Assembly: GCA_026712885.1 (NCBI GenBank) | Contig: JAPOPO010000321.1 | Location: 1 to 7,715 of the forward strand | Length of the DNA stretch: 7,715 nucleotides | Reading direction: 5' to 3' | DNA from: Rhodospirillales bacterium | Lineage (GTDB): Bacteria; Pseudomonadota; Alphaproteobacteria; UBA828 | In this document: one piece after another, positions 1 to 5,658 of the stretch | How the letters are laid out: every line of letters starts with the position of its first letter | Numbering within the stretch: position 1 is the stretch's first letter | Translations under genes and position numbers: made by a program | The notes under the pieces: generated by a model | What the model was told of the DNA's origin: nothing | The model's database searches: none | What the model saw: the letters and a program-made list of their open reading frames with translations, nothing else

Positions 1-1007
1 CCACCTACGACGCCGGTGACGACTACACCGTCGACGCGGACGCCGGCACGGTGACGCGGGTAGTCGGCGGCGCAATCGCCGCGGACGCCACGCTCAAAAT
101 CGCCTACTCCGCGCTGGACCTGAGCAAGGTGACCGCCGCGGATATAGCCGGCGTCGCGGCCGAGGGGACCGGCGCCCACGCGTTGCCCGGATCGGTCGCC
201 ACCGGCGCGAAGCCGAAAATATTGTGCGCGCCGGGTTACTCCGACGACGACGCCGTGCGCACGGCCATCCTGTCGGCCGCTGAGCAGCTGCTGGGCGTGG
301 CGATCGTCGAGTCCAAGAACACAACCGACGCGGCGGCGATCACCGACGCGGGTGCGCTGGCCAACAAGCGCGCGTTCATGATCGATCCCGACGTGGTCGT
401 GGCCTCCGGCGCCGGCACCGCGACCGTGCCCGGCTCCGCCGCCGCGGTCCTGGCCTTCTTGTCCGCCGACAACGATCCGGCGGGTTACGGCGTGCACAGG
501 AGCCCGAGCAACCGCCTCGTGCCGGGCGTGCTGGGCACCGCCCGCAACATCGGCGTGTCCATCGGATCGCGCACGTCGGCGGCCAACCAGCTCAACGCCG
601 CCAAGGTCAACACGTTCGTCAACCTGCGCGGCTGGCGCCTGTGGGGCGGGCGCACGCTGAGCCCGACCGCGGAGTTCGACCAGGTCAACGTGCTGCGCAC
701 CGACGACCGCATTCAGGAGGCGTTCATAGAGCATCATCTGGAAGCGGTGGACCAGGGGATCGACCGGGGGTATCTGGATTACGTCGCCAACGGCGTGTCC
801 GCCACCCTGCGCGAGATGCGCCAGAACGGAGAGATCGTCGACGGCGAGGCATGGGTCGACCCGGAGCGCAACACGCCCGAGTCCATCGCGGCCGGACGGG
901 CGGTGTGGGCCTACGATTACGCGCCGGTGTACGCCGCCCAGACGCTGAGCTTTTACGTGTCGATCAACAACGGCTACCTGTCCCAACTCCTGAATGAGGA
1001 CGCCTGA
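1..1007 (+). CDS. FI: Contractile tail sheath protein, gpFI family (5' end outside window)
   Basis: This is the major sheath subunit of a contractile phage tail, which polymerises around the tube and shortens to drive it through the host envelope. The frame is open from base 3, and the GTG at 51 is internal: the residues before it (TYDAGDDYTVDADAGTVTR) run smoothly into the conserved stretch VGGAIAADATLKIAYSALD. About 335 residues are visible, and the N-terminal part lies upstream of the window. Sheath hallmarks are the segment around RGWRLWGGRTLSP, followed by a V-rich strand and DDRIQEAF, and a C-terminal domain ending SINNGYLSQLLNEDA. P2-type sheaths are about 390-400 residues, so probably only 50-70 residues are missing. 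The stop TGA (1005-1007) shares its A with the ATG of the tube gene, so the two are translationally coupled. Family assignment is by recognition of these motifs, not by a search. Confidence 0.95.
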   Translation, partial: TYDAGDDYTVDADAGTVTRVVGGAIAADATLKIAYSALDLSKVTAADIAGVAAEGTGAHALPGSVATGAKPKILCAPGYSDDDAVRTAILSAAEQLLGVAIVESKNTTDAAAITDAGALANKRAFMIDPDVVVASGAGTATVPGSAAAVLAFLSADNDPAGYGVHRSPSNRLVPGVLGTARNIGVSIGSRTSAANQLNAAKVNTFVNLRGWRLWGGRTLSPTAEFDQVNVLRTDDRIQEAFIEHHLEAVDQGIDRGYLDYVANGVSATLREMRQNGEIVDGEAWVDPERNTPESIAAGRAVWAYDYAPVYAAQTLSFYVSINNGYLSQLLNEDA

Positions 1008-1510
1008 TGCTGCGCGGACGCCTCAAGAACATCAATCTGATCGTGGTCGGGCGCGGCTACGCGGGCGACGTCGCCGAATTCGATCCGCCGAAGCTGGCGC
1101 TCGCCATGGACGAAGATCGCCCGGGCGGGCTGGATGCCGCGGTGAAAATCCCCATGGGCATGGAACCGCTCATGACGTCGTTCACGATGCTGTCGGTGGA
1201 CGGCGCGCTGATGCGGCGCTGGGGTCTCGGCGCCGGGCAGCGCACGCCGCTTGAGCTGCGCGGGGCGCTGGAAGGCGACGGCGGAATCGTCCAGCCGGTC
1301 GTCTATGCGCTGGAGGGCGACGTCAGCGAAGTGGATCCCGGCACGTGGAAGCCGGGCGAGAAGACCAACATCAAGTACACGGTGGAGTTGCGCTACTACA
1401 AGCTCACCGTCGGGGGCGTGGTCGAACACGAAATCGACATCCCCAACATGATCCGGATCATCGGCGGCGTGGATCAGCTTGCCGCCCAAAGAGAGGCACT
1501 GAACCTGTGA
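1007..1510 (+). CDS. FII: Major tail tube protein, gpFII family
   Basis: This 167-residue protein forms the inner tube of the contractile tail, stacking as rings around the tape measure and inside the sheath. It begins MLRGRLKNINLIVVGRGYAGDVAEF, followed by the family pattern PPKLALAMDEDRPGG and a body of alternating beta strands. The C-terminal half has the typical ELRYYKLTVGGVVEHEIDIPNM stretch (read here in two parts: TVELRYYKLTVGG and HEIDIPNMIRIIGG), where P2-like tube proteins state their final strands. The length equals the usual 165-175 residues. The start ATG overlaps the sheath stop by one base and has a Shine-Dalgarno GAGGA at 996-1000, six bases upstream. Its own stop overlaps the GTG start of gpE (GTGA at 1507-1510). 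FI, FII and E are therefore co-translated as one operon. Confidence 0.94.
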   Translation: MLRGRLKNINLIVVGRGYAGDVAEFDPPKLALAMDEDRPGGLDAAVKIPMGMEPLMTSFTMLSVDGALMRRWGLGAGQRTPLELRGALEGDGGIVQPVVYALEGDVSEVDPGTWKPGEKTNIKYTVELRYYKLTVGGVVEHEIDIPNMIRIIGGVDQLAAQREALNL

Positions 1511-1791
1511 GCAAGTACGCCGCCCCCAAGCCGACCACGGTGACGCTGCGCCATCCCGTCGAGGTGGATGGCGTCGAGAACGCGATCCTGAAGATGCGCC
1601 CGCCCCGGGCGCGGGATTCCGCGGACGCGCAGCGCGCGGCCGCGCACCCGAGCGAGGTCGAGGTCAGGCTCTTCGCCAACTTGTGCGAGGTGTCCGAGGA
1701 CATCATCGGCGCCCTGCACATGGTGGACTACGTGCGGATCCAGAGTACGTACGCGGACTACATGGAGGGGGTGCGCCCTCCTACACTATAG
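1507..1791 (+). CDS. E: Tail assembly chaperone gpE
   Basis: This 94-residue protein is the upstream partner of the E/E+E' chaperone pair that binds the tape measure before tube polymerisation. I chose the GTG at 1507 because it overlaps the FII stop (GTGA) and has GAGAGG at 1491-1496, ten bases upstream. The longer reading frame starting at 1345 would lie almost wholly inside FII. The protein starts VSKYAAPKPTTVTLRHPVEV (read with fMet). It has the family pattern of an N-terminal beta hairpin on a polar ligand-like segment (TVTLRHPVEVDGVENAILKM), then helices ending LHMVDYVRIQSTYADYMEG. The P2 gpE is 91 residues, so the size agrees. The last seven codons follow a run of five G at which ribosomes can move into the -1 frame to make E+E'. 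Confidence 0.88.
   Translation: MSKYAAPKPTTVTLRHPVEVDGVENAILKMRPPRARDSADAQRAAAHPSEVEVRLFANLCEVSEDIIGALHMVDYVRIQSTYADYMEGVRPPTL
1767..1773 (+). promoter_or_regulatory. Probable -1 ribosomal frameshift site of E/E'
   Basis: In the gpE frame the codons are GAG GGG GTG, so the heptamer is G GGG GTG. After a one-base backward slip the P-site tRNA re-pairs perfectly (GGG to GGG), but the A-site codon changes from GTG to GGT and does not match well. It is therefore not a canonical X XXY YYZ site of the P2 (T6G) or lambda (GGGAAAG) type. It is the best candidate because it is the only homopolymer run in the overlap between the two open frames (about 1683-1791). The frame relationship itself is exact. 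Confidence 0.55.
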
Positions 1792-1988
1792 GCGCCGGGC
1801 CCGCTCTTTGGGTGGGCCGCGCCGCGCGTTCGCTGCCGGGCACCCGCGCGTTGCGCCACGCCATCGCGTTTCTCGCCCACACGTTCCATACGCCGATCGG
1901 GGACCTCCACGACATGCCGCTGGCCGATCTGGCGGGCTGGATGGAGGAGGCGAGGGCGATATGGCGGGCCAAGACACCGCAGCAGTGA
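1770..1988 (+). CDS. E': gpE' extension, made as an E+E' fusion by -1 frameshift
   Basis: This segment is in the -1 frame relative to gpE, as expected if it is expressed by programmed frameshifting. If the slip happens at the GGG codon 1768-1770, the product is 88 gpE residues plus 72 E' residues, about 160 in total; P2 E+E' is of similar size. The 72-residue part contains a recognisable gpE'-type helix pair, HAIAFLAHTFHTPIGDLHDM followed by PLADLAGWMEEARAIWRAKT. This matches the usual pattern of a small domain with a hydrophobic helix, a Pro turn, 'M.L.EL..W...A'. No independent start with a convincing Shine-Dalgarno is visible for a free E'. The stop TGA (1986-1988) directly abuts the repeat region that follows. 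The product would bridge the chaperone and tape measure, with E made in excess. Confidence 0.82.
   Translation, partial: GAPSYTIGAGPALWVGRAARSLPGTRALRHAIAFLAHTFHTPIGDLHDMPLADLAGWMEEARAIWRAKTPQQ
1791..1823 (+). promoter_or_regulatory. GC-rich stem-loop downstream of the E/E' slip site
   Basis: GGCGC (1791-1795) pairs with GCGCC (1819-1823), and GGCCC (1798-1802) pairs with GGGCC (1814-1818). This gives ten G-C pairs with a two-base bulge and an 11-base loop. It begins 17 bases after the proposed slip heptamer, further than the usual 5-9 base spacer, and its first base is the last base of the gpE stop codon. It may stimulate frameshifting. A GC-rich genome also makes such stems by chance, so this is inference. 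Confidence 0.35.
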
Positions 1989-2201
1989 GGTATCGAATTC
2001 CGCTTGATCCGGACCTCGAGAAGCCTCAACGAGGTATCGATCGGCCCGCCGGCGGCGGCTCCCTGGTCGCTGAAACGGTATCGATTTCAGATGGCCATCG
2101 AACCTCGAAGAAAGGATCGGGGCGCCCGCCGGCAGGCGGAGGTATCGAAACGGGGGTCAGAGCCCCAGCAAATCTTCGGGGTTCCGCGAGGTGATTGAAT
2201 C
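1989..2201 (+). repeat. Gap between E' and T carrying four direct GGTATCGA repeats
   Basis: This 213-base gap holds no convincing gene. The word GGTATCGA occurs at 1989-1996, 2033-2040, 2077-2084 and 2141-2148, always in the same orientation, at spacings of 44, 44 and 64 bases. Three copies are preceded by GA (GAGGTATCGA). A second shared word, CCCGCCGGC followed by a GGCGG, occurs near 2045-2058 and again near 2124-2139. The first copy abuts the E' stop codon. A short palindrome, GATGGCCATC, lies at 2090-2099. The E' frame remains open for 69 codons beyond its stop, but the peptide is Arg-rich and I recognise nothing in it. The 3' end provides the ribosome-binding site of T. I read it as an inserted intergenic repeat mosaic of unknown function. 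Confidence 0.75.
2188..2192 (+). promoter_or_regulatory. Ribosome-binding site of the tape measure gene
   Basis: GAGGT lies nine bases before the ATG at 2202. It fixes the start of T immediately after the repeat-filled gap, so T can be translated independently despite the 213-base separation from E'. Confidence 0.7.
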
Positions 2202-4601
2202 ATGAGCGACAATATCCGGGTCGGGCTCGTGGTGGCCGGCACCGTCGACAAATCGATGGTCAGGACCGTAGCGCAGACGGGGCGCTACGGCAAGCAACTG
2301 ACGGACACATTCAAGACGGCGAACAAACAGTTCGCGGCAACCGGCGACGTGCTCAAGTACCAGAACCGGATCGAGAAGCTGAACCGCCAGGTTGTGGTGG
2401 CGACGGGCGACACCTCGAAGCTCAACCGCAAGATTCACGAGAAGACGTTGCAGCTGCGCAAGTCCGAGAACCTCATGCGAAAATACGGGCTGTCGGTGCG
2501 CAACGCGGGGACGGAACACCGGCGCCTGCAACGGGACCTCGATCGCACCGCCAGGGGCATCCAGCGGGTCGATCGCCACGCCGGCGCGGTGGAGCGATTC
2601 CGCCGCGCCAGATACGGGCTCGCCGCGGTGGGCGGCGCCCTGTATGGCGCGAGCCGTTTCGTGGGCGCTGCGCGCGAGGATCAGCGCACGGGCCAGCGGC
2701 TCGCCACCGTGATGGGCGGAGAGGTCGGCGCGGCGCACTCGGCGGCGGGCCGGGAGGTGGCCTGGGCGCGCGCCCAGGCGTTCGGCGACGCGCCGCTGAT
2801 CGCCTCCGCGCAGGATCTGCTCTCGGCCCAGTACAGTCTGCGGTCGGCGGACAACACGCTCACCGCGGATGAGGCTCGGGTGGGCGCCGCGGTCGCCCAT
2901 CGCCTCGCCACCGTGCTGGGCGGAGGCGACGAGGACACCGCGGCGCTGCTGGCCACGGTGAACAACACGCTCGGCGGATCGATATCCGATTCGATGTCGG
3001 AGAGCCTGCCGAAAATCGCGGAGCTGCTGAATGCGACCGTGAGCAAATACCAGATTCAGGACCTGCCCCAGCTCGGCGAGGCGTTGAAGATGACCGCGGC
3101 CACGGCATCCCAGCGCGGCGTGTCGCCCCAGGAGCTGCTGGCCATGGTGGGCACGGTGAGCAGCGGCGGCCTGACCGGCAGCATGGGAGGCACCGCGGTA
3201 AACGAGATGCTGGCGCGGCTGCCGGCCGCGGCCGAAAAGCTCGGCGTGCGGGTCGCCACCGATGCCGCCGGCCGATTGGACGCGCTGGGCACGCTGGGCC
3301 GAATCCAGACGGCGTTGCCGGCGCAACTTCAGGCGCGCGGGGACGCGCTGCGGGAACTGTTCGGCGAAACCGGCTCGCGGGCCGTGGGCGAGCTGCTGCC
3401 CAAGAGGGCCGCCACGGTCGCGGACGTAGGGACGATCGCCGCGGCCATGTCGGGCGACGCCGTGGGCGAGCACTACCGAACGTACCTCGATAGCGAAACC
3501 GGGCGCATCGAACTCGCCCAATTGCGGCTCGCGGCGGTGGGGACCACCCTCGCCGCGACGGTGTTGCCTCTGCTGGCGGGGTTCGTCGGCGCGCTCGGAT
3601 CGTCCGCCGCCTGGCTGGGCCGCGTCATCGAAGGCTCGGCAGTGCTGCGGTTCGGTTTCGTGGGACTGGGCGTCGCCGCGGCCGGTGTCGCCGTCGCGTG
3701 GGGGCTTATTGTGACGGCGCAAGTGGTGGCGACCGGCACGATGGTGGTGTGGAACGCGGTAGCGGGCGCCGGTGCTGCCCTCATGAACGTTTACCGCGTG
3801 GGCCTGCTGAAGACGATCACAGCCACCAAGCTCTGGACAGTGGCGACCAAGGCGATGACGGTCGCGCAAAAGGTCCTGAATTTCGTCGTGCGGCGCAACC
3901 CCATCGTGGCGATCATCATGCTGGTGATCGGGCTGGCGGCGGTCGTGTACAAGGTGTGGGGCAAGACCATCGGCAACATCATGATGAAGTTCGAGCCGCT
4001 GCGGAAGTTCATCGAAGGCGTGAAATCATGGTGGGGGTCCAAAGGCTCGGAGGTCGGGTCCGCCGTCGAGGCAGGGCCTGAGTTGTCGTCCGGCGCACGC
4101 CGCCCGCGTTCGCGGGCCGGGCCGGCCGCGACGGCCGCGCTGGGCGCCGGCCTCGCGTCAGCCTCGGCCGTCCCGGCGCAGGCCCCTGACGTGCGTGTAT
4201 CGGTGCCCCCGAGCGTTGTGGAGGCCGTCCCGGCGCAGGCCCCTGACGTGCGTGTATCGGTGCCCCCGAGCGTTGTGGAGGCCGTCCCGGCGCAGGCGTC
4301 TGACGTGCGTGTATCGGTGCCCCCGAGCGTTGTGGAGGCCGTCCCGGCGCAGGCCCCTGACGTGGACTTCGGCGCCGCGTTTACGGTGCCCGATTATTCG
4401 CCGGGCGCCGGACCGGGCGCGGCGCCCATCGAAATCAACTACTACGGCGGCCCCATCACGATCGCGGCGCCTGCCGACGCCGGCGCGGAGGAATTGGTGG
4501 ACCTGCTCGCCGATCGCCTGCGCGGGGAAATAGAGCGGGACCTGAGCGAGGCGCTCCGCCGGGGCATCTCCGCCGGGCAGTACCGCCTGATCGACGGCTA
4601 G
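2202..4601 (+). CDS. T: Tail tape measure protein, gpT family
   Basis: This 799-residue protein sets tail length and is thought to travel through the tube on DNA ejection. Residues about 45-135 are charged and heptad-like (KYQNRIEKLNRQ, LQLRKSENLMRK, HRRLQRDLDRTARGIQRVDR), suggesting a coiled coil. Residues about 160-420 form the conserved tape measure core (TP901/PhageMin_Tail type), with ATVNNTLGGSISDSMSESLP, QIQDLPQLGEALKMTAATAS and GTVSSGGLTGSMGG. Hydrophobic segments follow at about 442-470, 484-525 and 566-586 (NPIVAIIMLVIGLAAVVYKV). Residues 656-721 are 3.5 copies of a Pro/Val-rich 19-residue repeat. The tail end (EINYYGGPITIAAP, then a Leu/Glu/Arg-rich helix ending GQYRLIDG) resembles the C-terminus of P2-type T proteins. 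P2 gpT is 815 residues, so the length is normal. U-X starts five bases after the stop. A long antisense open frame here is a GC artefact. Confidence 0.93.
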   Translation: MSDNIRVGLVVAGTVDKSMVRTVAQTGRYGKQLTDTFKTANKQFAATGDVLKYQNRIEKLNRQVVVATGDTSKLNRKIHEKTLQLRKSENLMRKYGLSVRNAGTEHRRLQRDLDRTARGIQRVDRHAGAVERFRRARYGLAAVGGALYGASRFVGAAREDQRTGQRLATVMGGEVGAAHSAAGREVAWARAQAFGDAPLIASAQDLLSAQYSLRSADNTLTADEARVGAAVAHRLATVLGGGDEDTAALLATVNNTLGGSISDSMSESLPKIAELLNATVSKYQIQDLPQLGEALKMTAATASQRGVSPQELLAMVGTVSSGGLTGSMGGTAVNEMLARLPAAAEKLGVRVATDAAGRLDALGTLGRIQTALPAQLQARGDALRELFGETGSRAVGELLPKRAATVADVGTIAAAMSGDAVGEHYRTYLDSETGRIELAQLRLAAVGTTLAATVLPLLAGFVGALGSSAAWLGRVIEGSAVLRFGFVGLGVAAAGVAVAWGLIVTAQVVATGTMVVWNAVAGAGAALMNVYRVGLLKTITATKLWTVATKAMTVAQKVLNFVVRRNPIVAIIMLVIGLAAVVYKVWGKTIGNIMMKFEPLRKFIEGVKSWWGSKGSEVGSAVEAGPELSSGARRPRSRAGPAATAALGAGLASASAVPAQAPDVRVSVPPSVVEAVPAQAPDVRVSVPPSVVEAVPAQASDVRVSVPPSVVEAVPAQAPDVDFGAAFTVPDYSPGAGPGAAPIEINYYGGPITIAAPADAGAEELVDLLADRLRGEIERDLSEALRRGISAGQYRLIDG
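4167..4364 (+). repeat. 57-bp in-frame tandem repeat, 3.5 copies, in the tape measure gene
   Basis: Copies start at 4167, 4224 and 4281, and a half copy of 27 bases starts at 4338. Each full copy encodes AVPAQAPDVRVSVPPSVVE. The only difference I see by eye is in the third copy, where the codons for Ala-Pro become Ala-Ser (GCCCCT to GCGTCT). The period is an exact multiple of three, so gain or loss of a unit keeps the frame. Near-identity at the DNA level, including silent positions, indicates recent amplification by slippage or unequal recombination. Confidence 0.97.
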
Positions 4602-4605
4602 AGCC

Positions 4606-5544
4606 ATGCCAGACATTGACGTTGTCGACCCCAGGCCCGAGCGGACAGGGCCGTCGACGCGCCCGGTGGGCGAGGTCATGCTCTCAATCGGCGCTGTCAA
4701 TCTGTCGGTCTCATCGACATCCTACGCGCGGCTCAAGCGCTCGACGGCGTGGCGCTGGCCGGCCCAGAACCCTATCGGCCATCCCCCGCGCCTGGAATCC
4801 CTCGGGCCGGGCCGCGACACCGTCCTGGTCGACGGCACCCTGTATCCGGCGCATCGGCCCGGAGGCGGCGCGCTGGAGGCGCTGAGGGCGCTCGCCGGGG
4901 AGAGGTCCGGGCATCTCGTGGTGAGCGGTGACGGCGCCGTGCACGGCCGCTGGGCCGTGACGCAGCTCGACGAGACACACGAAAACCTGTTCGCCGATGG
5001 ACGGGCGCGGAAGATCAAATGGTCCCTGACACTGGAATTCAGCGGTGAGGAGCTGTCCGCAGGCGAATTGAGCGCGCTTGAGGCCCGATCGGATCCGGCC
5101 GGGTCGCCACGGCGTCAGGTCGACGCCGCGTCCTCAGCGCTTGCGGCCGGCGACAGCGGCCGGCAAGCCGCCGCCAGGGTGGCCGCCACCCACGGCCCCA
5201 CATCCGCCCAGCAGAGCGTCCGCGATGCCGCCATGGCCGCAGAGGGCGATGGTGCGTCGGCGGTGCGGGACGCGGTGGAGGCGGCCGCGGCGACGTCGCC
5301 GCCCGTGACGACCACCGCGCCGGCGCACGTCGCCGCCGCCTATCGCGCCTCTGCCGGGGAGACGCTGGCTGACGTCGCCCGCAAGCAGTACGGCACATCG
5401 GAGGCGGTCGTCGACCTGCTGGCGGCCAACCGGCGCTGGCAACTGAGCCCCCGCCTGGCGGCCGGCGACCTGGTCGCGTTGCCAGACCGCGCGACCATCG
5501 ACCTGCCGCGCGCGGTCGAGGAATTGGTCACATTGTGGAGTTAG
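4606..5544 (+). CDS. Fused baseplate protein: gpU domain plus LysM-type gpX domain
   Basis: This 312-residue protein joins two tail proteins that are separate in P2. Residues about 24-155 are gpU-like: VMLSIGAVNLSV, then SYARLKRSTAWRWPAQ, VDGTLYPAHRPGGG, and RKIKWSLTLEF at the end. Residues about 160-240 are a low-complexity Ala-rich linker. Residues about 243-312 are gpX-like: YRASAGETLADVARKQYG, VDLLAANRRW, LAAGDLVALPD and the ending AVEELVTLWS, a LysM fold whose C-terminus resembles the P2 gpX ending in NLWE. In related R-type tailocins, the homologues of these two proteins sit in the baseplate around the hub and tape measure. The start is unsure: ATG 4606 has only weak upstream purines, while ATG 4678 starts right at the gpU domain but its GAGGT is too close. 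The next gene, D, is the hub partner. Confidence 0.9.
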   Translation: MPDIDVVDPRPERTGPSTRPVGEVMLSIGAVNLSVSSTSYARLKRSTAWRWPAQNPIGHPPRLESLGPGRDTVLVDGTLYPAHRPGGGALEALRALAGERSGHLVVSGDGAVHGRWAVTQLDETHENLFADGRARKIKWSLTLEFSGEELSAGELSALEARSDPAGSPRRQVDAASSALAAGDSGRQAAARVAATHGPTSAQQSVRDAAMAAEGDGASAVRDAVEAAAATSPPVTTTAPAHVAAAYRASAGETLADVARKQYGTSEAVVDLLAANRRWQLSPRLAAGDLVALPDRATIDLPRAVEELVTLWS

Positions 5545-5560
5545 CGATGATCGGCAGAGT

Positions 5561-5658
5561 GCGGTATCGAATTGTCTCCGGACGAGGCCTCGGCCGACCT
5601 GGAAAAGATACCGAGTACTCCGCGGTCGACGGTCCTGGACCGGCCGAATCGATACCGC
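5561..5658 (+). repeat. 98-bp foldback element with 10-bp inverted ends between U-X and D
   Basis: The ends are GCGGTATCGA (5561-5570) and its exact reverse complement TCGATACCGC (5649-5658). Inner segments also pair imperfectly: CGACC 5595-5599 with GGTCG 5624-5628, and CGGCCG at both 5591 and 5641. The element could therefore fold into one long imperfect hairpin with a loop near 5600-5623. A partial extra copy of the end word (GATACCG) lies at 5608-5614. The element starts 17 bases after the U-X stop and ends on the base before the gpD ATG. The first 11 bases of the repeat word (GGTATCGAATT) are identical to 1989-1999 in the E'-T gap, so both gaps carry the same repeat family. It has the shape of a MITE- or REP-like element, but no transposase is present. 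Confidence 0.7.

Noticed and set aside
1989..2201. CRISPR array, suggested by evenly spaced short repeats
   Set aside because: The shared word is only 8-10 bases, the third interval differs (64 versus 44) and no cas gene is present.
2157..3869. 570-codon open frame on the minus strand, opposite the tape measure gene
   Set aside because: It lies fully antisense to a clear gpT, is rich in Arg, His and Gly as expected for a GC-rich shadow frame, and shows no domain I recognise.
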